Source: Streptococcus sp. Marseille-P6264 (GTDB taxonomy: Bacteria; Bacillota; Bacilli; Lactobacillales; Streptococcaceae). Taken from it: a stretch of 64,000 nt of DNA. The notes beneath the pieces are model-generated. The model was not told where the DNA came from. It saw only the letters and a list, made by a program, of their open reading frames with translations, and ran no database searches. Made by a program: the position numbers and the translations under genes. The stretch is from NCBI RefSeq assembly GCF_902460355.1, contig NZ_CABPTO010000005.1, forward strand, positions 118,274 to 182,273. Reading direction: 5' to 3'. This document shows, piece after piece, positions 41,269 to 49,500 of the stretch (within the stretch, counting starts at the first letter, position 1; the number at the start of each line of letters is the position of its first letter).

Positions 41269-42144
41269 TTACTCTTGTGTCGTCTCAAAAATACTATCCA
41301 GCAGGGTGCGATTGCGGACTTCGATTTCTTCAATCGTACAGCCATGCTCCTGCAGAATTTGCCAGACCTGACTGGCGTCCTTGGTCGCAAAGGATAAGGC
41401 CTTTTGCTTGATTTCAATCTCTGTCACACCAGCTATCTTTTCCACAACTTCTTTATAGGAAAGGGGCAGGGTGAAGTGTTTTTCCTGCTCTTCCTTGCGC
41501 ATGGCATAAGGCGTGGTGTCGCGGATCAGCTCTCCCTTATGAAGCACCAAAATCCTGTCAGCTGTATGCTCCACTTCTTCAATGTAGTGGGAAGAATAGA
41601 CAATAGTCACGCCTTGCTTCTTGAGCTGATCCACAATTTCCCAGAAATGCTGGCGGGTCGAGGTATCCATAGCCGAAGTCGGTTCATCCAAGAAAAGAAT
41701 CTTCGGACGGCCAATCAAGGCTAAGATAAAGGAGAAGAGGCGTTTTTGACCACCAGAGAGCTTGGAAGCTAGCTGGTTCTTCTGCTTGTCAGAAAAGCCC
41801 AACAAGGCATCGATTTCCTCTTCGGACAGGCTGTTAGGATAGATAGAGCGAAAGAAAGCAAGGAGTTCCTTGACTTTCAAATCTCCCACCACTGTATTTT
41901 CCTGAGGCAAAATGGCAACCATCTCTTTTAATCGATTATCTGTTGGTTTTAGCCCTTGAACCAGCGCTTGGCCAGAAGTCAGGAATTTATCGCCTAGGAG
42001 ACAGTCCATCAGAGTTGTTTTGCCAGCTCCGTTGGGGCCAATCAAAGCCATACAATCCCCTTCTTCAATGTCAAAGGAAATGTGGCGCAAAATCTCCTTC
42101 CCCCGAATACTTTTAGATAACTTTTTCACTTCAATCAATTTCAT
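41269..42144 (-). CDS. ABC transporter ATPase (exporter type)
   Basis: 291 residues. Walker A is GPNGAGKTTLMD, the signature is LSGGQKRLFSFILAL, Walker B is ILFLDEPTSAMD and the H-loop is VYSSHYIEEVE. The C-terminal extension (KQKALSFATKDASQVWQIL) is common in ABC-2 drug or antimicrobial exporters. GGAGGAAGATC in front of ATG 42144 fixes the start, and longer readings overlap the upstream small gene. It works with the following permease. Confidence 0.92.
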   Translation of the reverse strand: MKLIEVKKLSKSIRGKEILRHISFDIEEGDCMALIGPNGAGKTTLMDCLLGDKFLTSGQALVQGLKPTDNRLKEMVAILPQENTVVGDLKVKELLAFFRSIYPNSLSEEEIDALLGFSDKQKNQLASKLSGGQKRLFSFILALIGRPKILFLDEPTSAMDTSTRQHFWEIVDQLKKQGVTIVYSSHYIEEVEHTADRILVLHKGELIRDTTPYAMRKEEQEKHFTLPLSYKEVVEKIAGVTEIEIKQKALSFATKDASQVWQILQEHGCTIEEIEVRNRTLLDSIFETTQE

Positions 42145-42325
42145 GATCTTCCTCCTTAATAAAATCATAGATGAGCGGCCAGATGACAAAGACAACTAGA
42201 ATCACTCCCCATACTCCTATATAAAATTGCCGGGGTAGAAATTCCAACAGAAAACCCGGTATCATCTGAAAACACCATACACCCATTGCAACTCCAATGA
42301 ATAAGAGGGGCAAGCGCTTTTTCAT
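42131..42325 (-). CDS. small two-helix membrane protein in the ABC/TCS operon
   Basis: 64 residues, MKKRLPLLFIGVAMGVWCFQ then FYIGVWGVILVVFVIWPLIYDF, so two membrane segments with a short acidic tail (EEDHEID). It overlaps the ATPase start by 14 bp and lies 2 bp after another small membrane gene, which strongly supports translation. No family recognised. It may be a subunit or modulator of the transporter or sensor. Confidence 0.75.
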   Translation of the reverse strand: MKKRLPLLFIGVAMGVWCFQMIPGFLLEFLPRQFYIGVWGVILVVFVIWPLIYDFIKEEDHEID

Positions 42326-42327
42326 TT

Positions 42328-42504
42328 CTACTTTCCCCTTTTGCTTAACTTAGCCACTTCCTTTAGGACATAGCTAGCCATTCCCAAGCTAGCAAAAATC
42401 TCCCAAGGAAAGCGGTAAAGACCTACTCCGCTCATTCTTGCTAACTGGTAAAACATCATCCCAACAAGACTCAAGACTGCTACCTTTATCAACCATATTT
42501 TCAT
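42328..42504 (-). CDS. 58-residue membrane protein, first gene of the ABC/TCS operon
   Basis: The frame runs from ATG (complement of 42502-42504) to TAG (42328-42330). It reads MKIWLIKVAVLSLVGMMFYQ, then RFPWEIFASLGMASYVLKEV, and ends in a basic KLSKRGK. Two hydrophobic segments are visible. A GGGAGTAGTTAC ribosome site precedes it, and the next gene starts 2 bp after its stop, so this is a real coding unit. Function unknown. Confidence 0.72.
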   Translation of the reverse strand: MKIWLIKVAVLSLVGMMFYQLARMSGVGLYRFPWEIFASLGMASYVLKEVAKLSKRGK

Positions 42505-42616
42505 GTAACTACTCCCTATTTCTTCATTTCTTACTTGTATTATAAAACTTCCTGCCTCTTCCGACTAGATGATTTTGTCACTAGACCATATGACAAATGT
42601 CATGGTTTCTAGACAG

Positions 42617-42644
42617 CAAAAAAAGACGAGATGACTCGCCTTTT
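42617..42644 (-). terminator. terminator after the DUF1307-like lipoprotein gene
   Basis: On the minus strand AAAAGGCGAGTCATCTCGTC is followed by TTTTTTT, 9 bp past the stop codon. Confidence 0.75.
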
Positions 42645-42652
42645 AAATATTC

Positions 42653-43243
42653 TTATTCTTCTTTCAAGCCGCCTAATTTCATACCTAAAATAAACATTGA
42701 AGGGGAGGCGTCTTTTATGTCATTAAGTCCCAATTCTTTAAAGAAAGATAGACTTGCTGCTTTCGCTATATCCATTTTCTCAAAATCCAGATCAACTATG
42801 GCCTGTAATTTCTTATCAGCTGTTACGGAGTATTCAATCGTCACTCCCTCCATATTCTTAGCTTCCACGTAGTTTGGTTCTGATTCCATTCCTTCTCGAA
42901 TGATAACTGTCATTTCCTCTGGGCTCATAGTAGCTGCAGCACCACTGGCTTCTTCTGGCAAATTACTCAATAGCTCCATTCGAAGTTTCAAGAGTTTGTC
43001 TCCTCGATAGGTCACCGTGTCGCGATGATGGATACCTTTAAGGTCTCCAACCAAGGTTTTAGAAACAATCTCTTTGCTTTCAGAAAGTGAGTAAGAAGAT
43101 GAAGCACTAGAGCTGGAGCTTGAACTCGTTTCAGCAACTCTTGATTCTGCTGGAGCCTTTGGACGATGCTTGCCAAATTTCGGAACTACACATCCTGTCA
43201 ATAATACAGAAGCAGAAATAACTAGAATAAATAACTTTTTCAT
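42653..43243 (-). CDS. DUF1307-like lipoprotein
   Basis: 196 residues. A lipoprotein signal ends in LLTGC (Cys near residue 18), followed by a basic/proline stretch and a serine-rich linker (SSSSSSSASSSYSLSES), then a folded domain resembling the YehR/DUF1307 group (VTYRGDKLLKLRMEL, MTVIIREGMESEPNYVEAKNMEGV). It is expected on the outer face of the membrane, and the role is unknown. The start at 43243 is the first in-frame ATG directly before the signal sequence. It is monocistronic. Confidence 0.85.
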   Translation of the reverse strand: MKKLFILVISASVLLTGCVVPKFGKHRPKAPAESRVAETSSSSSSSASSSYSLSESKEIVSKTLVGDLKGIHHRDTVTYRGDKLLKLRMELLSNLPEEASGAAATMSPEEMTVIIREGMESEPNYVEAKNMEGVTIEYSVTADKKLQAIVDLDFEKMDIAKAASLSFFKELGLNDIKDASPSMFILGMKLGGLKEE

Positions 43244-43322
43244 AGTACACCTTTTCTTTTTATTTTTTCCAGTATACCATAATGCCACTATCTTGTCTAA
43301 ATCTTGCATATAAAAAAATCAA

Positions 43323-43497
43323 AGAGGCTGGGACAAAAGTCCTAGCCTCTCAATTGTCTTTGGATTGTCGAGCAAGACGCGGTGGTTGAGTGGGCTCTAC
43401 TACGCTGATTTCATCAGCTTTTACAGCCCTACTTAACTGTGCGGAGGTGGGACGACGAAATCGAATTCTAACGAATGACCGATTTCTGCCCCACTCC
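43323..43497 (+). repeat. dispersed structured repeat, copy E
   Basis: Full-length copy in the same orientation as A, ending 8 bp from the fakA stop codon. It differs from the others at a few positions (gcggtggttgag, cctacttaac, gaatgaccga). The cttaac change keeps a G-U pair in the central stem. Confidence 0.88.
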
Positions 43498-43505
43498 CAA
43501 ATAAA

Positions 43506-45170
43506 TTATTCTACACTAAAAATATATGGATAAACTGGCTGATTTCCTTGGTGGATCTCAACTTCTAGATCTTCATATTCTTCCATCAGATCTTGAGCCA
43601 AGCCATTTGCTAATTCCTCGTCACCATCTTCACCGATATAGATGGAAACAATTTCACTGTCCTCATCCAACATCTTCGCAAAGGTTGCCTTCAGAGTTGT
43701 TAACATATCTGGATTTGACACAAGAATTTTGCCATCCACCATGCCCAAGTTATCATTTTCATGGATTTCGAGGCCATCAATGGTCGTATCACGAACTGCA
43801 GTCGTAATGCTACCGCTGACCACATCGCTCAAAGCCGCTGTCATTCTCTCATGGTTCTCTTCAATTGTTTTTCCACTATCAAAGGCCAAAAGGCTTGTCA
43901 AACCTTGAGGAAGTGTGCGTGTTTCAATCACTGTCGTCGGTTGCTCAAGCACTTCTGCTGCAGATTGAGCTGCCATGAAGATATTTTTATTGTTTGGCAA
44001 GAAAATGATATTGCGCGCATTCACCTGGTCAACAGCCTTGATAAAGTCCTCTGTAGAAGGGTTCATAGTCTGACCGCCAGAAATGATATAGTCCACACCC
44101 TGAGCCTTGAAGATTTCAGCAAGACCGTCACCAGCTACTACGGCGATAATAGCGTATTCTTTTTCTTCAGCTGGCTTGGTAGCTTTTTCTTCCTTCTCAA
44201 GCTGGGCTTCGTGCTGGTTACGCATGTTGTCCACTTTTACCTTGACAAGGCTACCATACTTCAGGCCTTCTTGCATAACAAGACCTGGATCTTCTGTATG
44301 AACGTGCACTTTCACGATTTCATCATCATTAACTACCAGCAAGGAATCCCCAAGCTCATTCAAATAATTACGGAATTCATCATAGTCAAAGTCCTTGACA
44401 TAGGTTGGTCCTTGCTTCAAGGCAACCATGATTTCTGTACAATAACCAAAAGTGATGTCTTCTGTTGCCACATGACCTGCTACAGATTTGTGGTGTTCAG
44501 CATTGATCATCTGGCTCATCGTAGCTGGAGTCGCTTGGAAATCTTCTGATGCGATGTATTCGCCAGTCAGGGCAGAAAGGAAACCTTCATAGATAAAGAC
44601 CAAACCTTGACCACCAGAGTCCACAACACCAACTTCCTTGAGAACTGGCAACATATCTGGCGTTTTAGCAAGGGCAGCCTTTGCTCCTTCAAGAGCCGCT
44701 TTCATAACTTCGACAGCATCATTTGTCGCTTCAGCTTTCTTTTTAGCACCGATAGCCGCACCGCGGGAAACGGTCAAAATCGTTCCCTCAACTGGCTTCA
44801 TAACAGCCTTATAGGCCACTTCTACACCAGACTGGAAGGCAAGAGCCAAAGCTTGTCCATCAAGCTCATCTTTTCCTTTCACGCTTTGTGAAAAACCACG
44901 AAAGAGCTGAGACGTGATAACACCAGAGTTCCCACGCGCACCCATCAAGAGTCCCTTGGCAAAGATAGCGGCCACTTCACCAACTGTTGAAGCTGACTTA
45001 TCCGCTACTTCTTTGGCACCATTTTCAATGGTCATGCCCATATTCGTTCCTGTGTCACCATCTGGAACTGGGAAAACATTTAAAGAATTGACATATTCAG
45101 CCTGTTTATTTAAACGAGTTGATGCCGCCTGCACCATTTCTTGAAATAAACTAGTAGTAATATTTGACAC
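43506..45170 (-). CDS. fakA: fatty acid kinase ATP-binding subunit FakA (DAK2/YloV)
   Basis: 554 residues. The N-terminal DhaL/DAK2 domain (about 10-200) carries the phosphate loop NVFPVPDGDTGTNMGMTIENG and ARGNSGVITSQLFRGF. A middle domain and a C-terminal DegV-related domain (ISGGQTMNPSTEDFIKAV, FLPNNKNIFMAAQSA) follow. FakA phosphorylates fatty acids bound by FakB proteins, feeding host fatty acids into phospholipids. It lies 2 bp after the Asp23-type gene, the usual arrangement. Confidence 0.95.
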   Translation of the reverse strand: MSNITTSLFQEMVQAASTRLNKQAEYVNSLNVFPVPDGDTGTNMGMTIENGAKEVADKSASTVGEVAAIFAKGLLMGARGNSGVITSQLFRGFSQSVKGKDELDGQALALAFQSGVEVAYKAVMKPVEGTILTVSRGAAIGAKKKAEATNDAVEVMKAALEGAKAALAKTPDMLPVLKEVGVVDSGGQGLVFIYEGFLSALTGEYIASEDFQATPATMSQMINAEHHKSVAGHVATEDITFGYCTEIMVALKQGPTYVKDFDYDEFRNYLNELGDSLLVVNDDEIVKVHVHTEDPGLVMQEGLKYGSLVKVKVDNMRNQHEAQLEKEEKATKPAEEKEYAIIAVVAGDGLAEIFKAQGVDYIISGGQTMNPSTEDFIKAVDQVNARNIIFLPNNKNIFMAAQSAAEVLEQPTTVIETRTLPQGLTSLLAFDSGKTIEENHERMTAALSDVVSGSITTAVRDTTIDGLEIHENDNLGMVDGKILVSNPDMLTTLKATFAKMLDEDSEIVSIYIGEDGDEELANGLAQDLMEEYEDLEVEIHQGNQPVYPYIFSVE

Positions 45171-45172
45171 GA

Positions 45173-45538
45173 TTATTCTCCTACAACTTTAATATTTTGG
45201 ATATAGACATTCACTGTGTGGGCAGTGATCCCAAGTTGATTTTCCAAACTAAACTTAACGCGTTCTTGGATATTTTTGGAAACTTCACTAATTTTAATGC
45301 CGTAGCTCAAAACGGTATAAACATCAACTGCAATACCACCATCCTCAGACGTTTTTACTACCACACCCTTGGCATAGTTTTCTTTACCCAAAAGAGCTTG
45401 AAAGTTATCTTTAATTGCATTTTTGCTGGCCATTCCAACCACACCAAAAATTTCGGTTGCTGCGCCGCCAACGATTGTCGCAATCACGTCATCAGTCAGC
45501 TCAATTTGACCATCTTTTGTATTGATTTTTACAGTCAT
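45173..45538 (-). CDS. Asp23/YloU family protein beside fakA
   Basis: 121 residues of the Asp23 domain (GQIELTDDVIATIVGGAATEIFGVVGM, then VDVYTVLSYGIKISEVSKNIQERV). It lacks the extra acidic tail of the paralogue near nusB. The yloU-fakA pairing is conserved across Firmicutes, and a role in envelope or lipid homeostasis is inferred. The ATG at 45538 follows GAGGTACAAGTG. Confidence 0.92.
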   Translation of the reverse strand: MTVKINTKDGQIELTDDVIATIVGGAATEIFGVVGMASKNAIKDNFQALLGKENYAKGVVVKTSEDGGIAVDVYTVLSYGIKISEVSKNIQERVKFSLENQLGITAHTVNVYIQNIKVVGE

Positions 45539-45644
45539 CACTTGTACCTCAAAAGTATTTTATAGTTTATTTTACCATATTTTAGACAGGGTGTAAAAGA
45601 GGAAGGACAGAAATAAACTGTCTAGTCTGAAAATTCAACAACAA

Positions 45645-45679
45645 AAAAGGGAAGGAATAAATCTTTCCAATCCCTTTCA
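45645..45679 (-). terminator. terminator after rpmB
   Basis: On the minus strand AAAGGGATTGGAAAG pairs with TTCCTTCCC, followed by TTTTTT. Confidence 0.75.
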
Positions 45680-45683
45680 TGTA

Positions 45684-45872
45684 TTAAACGCGTTCAACTT
45701 TACCTGACTTAAGCGCGCGAGCTGAAGCCCAAACTTTTTTAGGTTTTCCGTCGATCAAAACAGTAACTTTTTGAAGATTTGGTTTAACAGCGCGTTTTGT
45801 TTGGTTCATCGCGTGAGAGCGGTTGTTTCCAGATACAGTCTTACGACCTGTAAAGTAACATACTTTAGCCAT
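45684..45872 (-). CDS. rpmB: 50S ribosomal protein L28
   Basis: 62 residues, [20 protein letters not shown] then [24 protein letters not shown], the complete L28 sequence. The zinc-ligand cysteines of some L28s are reduced to Cys5 only. A GAGGAAACACACTA ribosome site precedes it. The 5' untranslated region contains a TACGGTATGTG/CACATCCGTA hairpin near 45908-45936, which may serve in autoregulation. Confidence 0.97.
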   Translation of the reverse strand: MAKVCYFTGRKTVSGNNRSHAMNQTKRAVKPNLQKVTVLIDGKPKKVWASARALKSGKVERV

Positions 45873-46007
45873 TAGTGTGTTTCCTCCTATTAGATCTAAT
45901 ATTACGGATGTGCTAGCACCACATACCGTACTATATTATCAAAAAACTTGACGTTTGGCAAGTACATTTTCCCAAACTTTACAATTTCTAACCAATAATC
46001 CGTTTTC

Positions 46008-46673
46008 TTAAATGTAAACAATCTTCAAAGCTCCAAAGGCGACATCCCCGCGCACATATAAAGTCTTGTCTTTTTCATTACCATTATGCGGATTGACAAC
46101 CGTACCGAAAGCATTGTCCACATTTAGCTCTACTCGCCAGTTGCTTGGAATGTAAAGCACCGCACTACCGAAGGATACTTCCACATCAAAACTAGCAGAA
46201 TCGCCTAAAATTCTGGCATTATCAAAATATACAGTTGCGCTACCAAAAACACATTCTACTTTATCATGGACGAAATTCTCCGAATTGATATAGCGAGTGC
46301 CGCTGCCAAAAGAAATCTCTCCTTCCGTTGTAGACAAGCCCTTTCTAGACAAATAACGAACACCCCAGATCCTTCTTGGCTTGAAAATCATATTGAGCCC
46401 AATGCAGGCCAAAATACCACCCATGATCAAGGTACCTGTGGAGATAGCCAAAAAGTGATAGGCAGAATTGGCAATCATCAGAGCAATAATCGTCATAATC
46501 AAACCAGTCCCAAAATCTCGCTCCAAGAAATTTTCCAAAGCAAAATACGCAAACATGCCGACCAAAAGCAGGGGCCAGATATTAAAATTGAACATAGGAA
46601 TACCAAAGTTTCCCTGAAGCAAAACCCAGCCGGCTAAAACCAAAAAACCGATGCCTAGAATTGTTTTTTTCAT
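46008..46673 (-). CDS. LiaF-like membrane protein, partner of the LytTR regulator
   Basis: 221 residues. Four membrane helices (about 5-100) are followed by a cytoplasmic LiaF-type C-terminal domain (about 120-221) with repeated SFGSGTRYI, VFGSATVYFDNA, SFGSAVLYIPSNWRVELNVD and VAFGALKIVY beta strands. LiaF proteins inhibit envelope-stress sensing, and this fold suggests membrane-linked control. It begins 5 bp after the LytTR regulator gene stops, so the pair is one unit. By analogy with HdrRM and BrsRM of S. mutans it may hold the regulator inactive. Confidence 0.85.
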   Translation of the reverse strand: MKKTILGIGFLVLAGWVLLQGNFGIPMFNFNIWPLLLVGMFAYFALENFLERDFGTGLIMTIIALMIANSAYHFLAISTGTLIMGGILACIGLNMIFKPRRIWGVRYLSRKGLSTTEGEISFGSGTRYINSENFVHDKVECVFGSATVYFDNARILGDSASFDVEVSFGSAVLYIPSNWRVELNVDNAFGTVVNPHNGNEKDKTLYVRGDVAFGALKIVYI

Positions 46674-46678
46674 GATGA

Positions 46679-47125
46679 TTACCTCACTTCACTTAACTTT
46701 TCTTTTAGTAGTTGATAATAATGCCTTGAAACATGCACTTTCTTATGCGTTTCAGAAAACTGGACGGAACTAGTACCCGAGAAAGACTTTTCTAAAGAAT
46801 AGATCGCCCTAGCATTAGCAATGGTTGACTTGGAAATTCTGCAAAAATAACGGGGCAGTAAGTCCTCCAATTCGTAGAGTTTCAACTTGACCTCATAGGC
46901 ATCATTGCGCGCGTGAGCAAAGATTTTGGCTCCATCGGTCTCGAAAAAGAGAATCTCCGCCAAGTCCACAAAATACTCACTATTTTCCTTATAAAAGAGA
47001 ATAGCTGGAGCAGTCGCTTCATTCAAAGCCTCTTGAATCTTCTGAATCCTCTCATCAATCCGCGATACTCGAATCACCAATTCTGTATCAGCCAAACGAT
47101 CGTCTAGCTCAATCCGAACCTTCAT
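46679..47125 (-). CDS. LytTR-domain transcriptional regulator
   Basis: 148 residues. A short N-terminal region (MKVRIELDDRLADTELVIRVSR) is followed by a LytTR DNA-binding domain (about 50-148: YFVDLAEILFFETDGAKIFAHARNDAYEVKLKLYELEDLL, CRISKSTIANARAI, KVHVSRHYYQLLKEKL). There is no receiver domain, so it is not a two-component regulator. GGGGAGGAGTGCTT fixes the ATG at 47125. A consensus-like promoter and a pair of direct repeats lie immediately upstream. Confidence 0.9.
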   Translation of the reverse strand: MKVRIELDDRLADTELVIRVSRIDERIQKIQEALNEATAPAILFYKENSEYFVDLAEILFFETDGAKIFAHARNDAYEVKLKLYELEDLLPRYFCRISKSTIANARAIYSLEKSFSGTSSVQFSETHKKVHVSRHYYQLLKEKLSEVR

Positions 47126-47152
47126 AAGCACTCCTCCCCTCTTTCTATCTTC

Positions 47153-47220
47153 ATTATAACAATTTCTTGAAAAGAAACAAGGGACTTTCAGTAAGTGGTC
47201 AATTTGGAGCAGTAAGTGGT
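47153..47220 (-). promoter_or_regulatory. promoter with a LytTR-type direct-repeat operator
   Basis: On the minus strand two copies of ACCACTTACTG (complements of 47210-47220 and 47189-47199) are spaced 21 bp start to start. Eight bp further lies TTGTTT (47175-47180), then 16 bp, then TATAAT (47153-47158). LytTR proteins bind direct repeats one to two helical turns apart just upstream of -35, so this is probably an autoregulatory site. Confidence 0.75.
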
Positions 47221-47282
47221 TGTTTTAAAAGATTAAAATGAAATAAAAAATCTTGAATTTCCCATACTGGCTTATGTCTCAT

Positions 47283-47310
47283 TTGACAATTTTTTCCGTT
47301 TTGATATAAT
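47283..47310 (+). promoter_or_regulatory. SemiSWEET promoter
   Basis: Consensus TTGACA (47283-47288), a 16-bp spacer and TATAAT (47305-47310), 20 bp before the ATG. It is divergent from the LytTR promoter. Confidence 0.8.
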
Positions 47311-47330
47311 GGACGCTCAGGAGGTATCGT

Positions 47331-47594
47331 ATGTCAAAACAAAAAATTAATCGTTTTGTCGGATCTATTGGAGCTTTTATTGGAATTCTTGTATTCGTCG
47401 CTTATATTCCACAAATTATCGCAAACTTACAAGGATCCAAAGCTCAACCTTTCCAACCACTATTCGCAGCAGTTTCTTGCCTGATTTGGGTTATCTACGG
47501 TTGGACAAAAGAACCTAAAAAAGACTGGATCCTCATTATTCCCAATGCTGCGGGGGTGATATTAGGTGGCCTAACTTTTCTTACTTCTTTATAA
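47331..47594 (+). CDS. SemiSWEET-type small sugar transporter (PQ-loop)
   Basis: 87 residues with three predicted membrane helices and the PQ-loop motif VAYIPQIIANLQG near residue 30, as in bacterial SemiSWEETs. These work as dimers to move sugars across the membrane. CAGGAGGTATCGT precedes the ATG. A hairpin (accagcaacc/ggtgctggttttc) follows near 47612-47646. The substrate is unknown. Confidence 0.85.
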   Translation: MSKQKINRFVGSIGAFIGILVFVAYIPQIIANLQGSKAQPFQPLFAAVSCLIWVIYGWTKEPKKDWILIIPNAAGVILGGLTFLTSL

Positions 47595-47648
47595 GAATTA
47601 TATAAACAAAACCAGCAACCCCATAAAAAAGGTGCTGGTTTTCTTTTT

Positions 47649-47720
47649 GCCGATTGCAGGGTTCGAACCTGTGACCTACGCGTTACGAGTGCGTTGCTCT
47701 ACCAACTGAGCTAAATCGGC
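47649..47720 (-). tRNA. tRNA-Thr (anticodon CGU)
   Basis: 72 nt with acceptor stem GCCGATT/AATCGGC, D arm GCTC-AGTTGGTA-GAGC, anticodon loop CTCGTAA (anticodon CGT) and T arm ACAGGTTCGAACCCTGC. CCA is not encoded. The anticodon stem has one A-C mismatch next to the loop. It reads ACG threonine codons. Confidence 0.93.
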
Positions 47721-47934
47721 CTCTACCTGTCTCTTATTCTAGCACTCTGAAGGATTTTGTCAAGCTTTATTAGCAGTTTCAAAACTCGAATGAAGTGAAA
47801 TATTCTACTTAGGAATATATAGCTTCCATCTTTCAAACAAGTTCTAGAAAACTTTATTTTTTCTATATAAAGCTATTGATGTAGCTGATTAATTGTTTTA
47901 TAATAGCTTGAATTCAAAAAAAGTGAGGGATCTT

Positions 47935-48387
47935 ATGAAATTCTATTCATATGACTATGTACTGAGTCAGATTAGCCAGCAGAATTGGGTGATGGTGATT
48001 GTATCAGCATGCTTGGTTTTGGTAACAGGATTTTTCGCCTTTAAGGCCTATAAAGATAGACGAGGAAGTAAGTTCCGTGAACTGTCCATTATTTCTATTT
48101 TGACCCTAGTAGCAACTGTTCTGATTAGCATTACTAATTTCCAAAGTAATCAATCAAATGACAATCAATTCCGTAGCTCCTTGCATTTTATTGAGGTTGT
48201 CTCAAAGGAATTAGGCGTTGAGAAGGAAGAAGTCTACGTCAATACTTCAGCTACTACAGATGGCGCAATCATCAAGGTTGGCAAACAATTCTACCGTGCT
48301 ATTAGCGGAACCGACCAAGATAGCTATTTATTAGAAAAAATGGAACTGTACAAATCAGACGTTGAACTCGTGGAGGTTGAAAAATAA
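47935..48387 (+). CDS. DUF3290 membrane protein
   Basis: 150 residues. An N-terminal membrane helix (about 18-40) and a second near 60-75 are followed by a soluble tail (HFIEVVSKELGVEKEEVYVNTSATTDGAIIKVGKQFYRAISG) typical of DUF3290. Function unknown. These genes regularly precede a DUF421 partner. The start at ATG 47935 has AGTGAGGGATCTT upstream. Its stop overlaps the next start by one base (TAATG). Confidence 0.85.
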   Translation: MKFYSYDYVLSQISQQNWVMVIVSACLVLVTGFFAFKAYKDRRGSKFRELSIISILTLVATVLISITNFQSNQSNDNQFRSSLHFIEVVSKELGVEKEEVYVNTSATTDGAIIKVGKQFYRAISGTDQDSYLLEKMELYKSDVELVEVEK

Positions 48388-49016
48388 TGAGCTTTTTTAT
48401 TACAATTGCGATTAAGTTAGCTTTGGGACTTGTTTCCCTCGTTTTTGTCATCAATGTGACAGGTAAAGGGAATTTAGCACCAAGCTCTGCAACAGACCAA
48501 GTACAAAACTATGTTCTCGGTGGCATTATCGGCGGGGTCATCTACAATAGCTCCATTACTATCCTTCAATATGCAATCATCCTAATCATCTGGACTATTC
48601 TGATTTTGCTCTTAAAATGGCTGAACACCAATGTTTCCTACATCAAACACCTGATTGACGGGAAGCCAACTATTATCATCAAAAACGGCAAACTAGATCC
48701 TGAAGCCTGCCGTTCAAAAGGCCTATCCGCATCAGACGTCGCTCTGAAATTACGCTCCCAAGGAGTCTTCCAACTGAAAGAAGTCAAAAGAGCTGTCATC
48801 GAGCAAAATGGTCAATTGATTATCGTAAGAATTGGCGACGAAAATCCGAAGTATCCAATCATTACGGATGGAGTTGTCCAGCTTGAAATTTTAGAATCTA
48901 TTGGTAAGTCAGAAGAATGGTTGATGACCGAACTCCAAAAAGAAGGCTTTGAAAATGTCTCCGATATCTTCATTGCAGAATATGACAAAGGCGAAATTAA
49001 TGTCGTGACTTATTAA
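48387..49016 (+). CDS. DUF421 (YetF-like) membrane protein
   Basis: 209 residues. About three membrane helices (to residue 85) are followed by the cytoplasmic DUF421 domain (HLIDGKPTIIIKNGKLDPEACRSKGLSASDVALKLRSQGVFQLKEVKRAVIEQNGQLIIVR). YetF-type proteins are linked to envelope stress and sporulation in bacilli, but no biochemical role is settled. It is coupled to the DUF3290 gene and most likely forms a complex with it. Confidence 0.87.
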   Translation: MSFFITIAIKLALGLVSLVFVINVTGKGNLAPSSATDQVQNYVLGGIIGGVIYNSSITILQYAIILIIWTILILLLKWLNTNVSYIKHLIDGKPTIIIKNGKLDPEACRSKGLSASDVALKLRSQGVFQLKEVKRAVIEQNGQLIIVRIGDENPKYPIITDGVVQLEILESIGKSEEWLMTELQKEGFENVSDIFIAEYDKGEINVVTY

Positions 49017-49152
49017 AAATGTTTTGTCATTTCGTAGCAGTTATTTGCTTTTTCTTAGTAAAGAGTCTATACTTGTATGTATTATCTCGCTTGAATGAGT
49101 ATCAAACCGCATCCAACTTAGATAATACATTTAATAAAGGGAGGAAATTTCC

Positions 49153-49356
49153 ATGTCAATCGAAGAAAAATTCAACCAAGCTAAAGGTTCTCTCAAAGAA
49201 GGATTGGGAAAACTTACTGGCGATACAAAAACTCAAGCAGAAGGCACTGCTGAAAAACTAGCTTCAAAAGCGAAAGAAGTTGCTGAAGACGCAAAAGGCG
49301 CTGTTGAAGGTGCTATCGCAGGCGTTAAAAACATTATCAAAAAAGACGAAGAATAA
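49153..49356 (+). CDS. CsbD-like stress protein
   Basis: 67 residues, [24 protein letters not shown] then [25 protein letters not shown], the CsbD helical-hairpin repeat, highly charged and Ala-rich. CsbD proteins are general-stress proteins of unknown mechanism. A GGGAGGAAATTTCC ribosome site precedes it and a strong terminator follows. Confidence 0.88.
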   Translation: MSIEEKFNQAKGSLKEGLGKLTGDTKTQAEGTAEKLASKAKEVAEDAKGAVEGAIAGVKNIIKKDEE

Positions 49357-49377
49357 TCATCATCTGTCGTTCTTATA

Positions 49378-49429
49378 AAAAACACTCTTATCCTATGCTT
49401 TTAGCAGAACTAGGGATAAGGGTGTTTTT
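49378..49429 (+). terminator. terminator after the csbD-like gene
   Basis: AAACACTCTTATCCTA pairs with TAGGGATAAGGGTGTTT, followed by a T run. Confidence 0.85.
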
Positions 49430-49500
49430 CTATATTGCTAAGGCATTGACTTTTCAGGAGAGATCAGAAGCATCCCCTGAATGTCAAACTGAGACTTTTT

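Noticed and set aside
47649..47720. tRNA-Thr as an attachment site for the accessory region
   Set aside because: The tRNA 3' end faces away from the accessory genes and no repeat of it was seen elsewhere, whereas the rpsI tails are a better fit.
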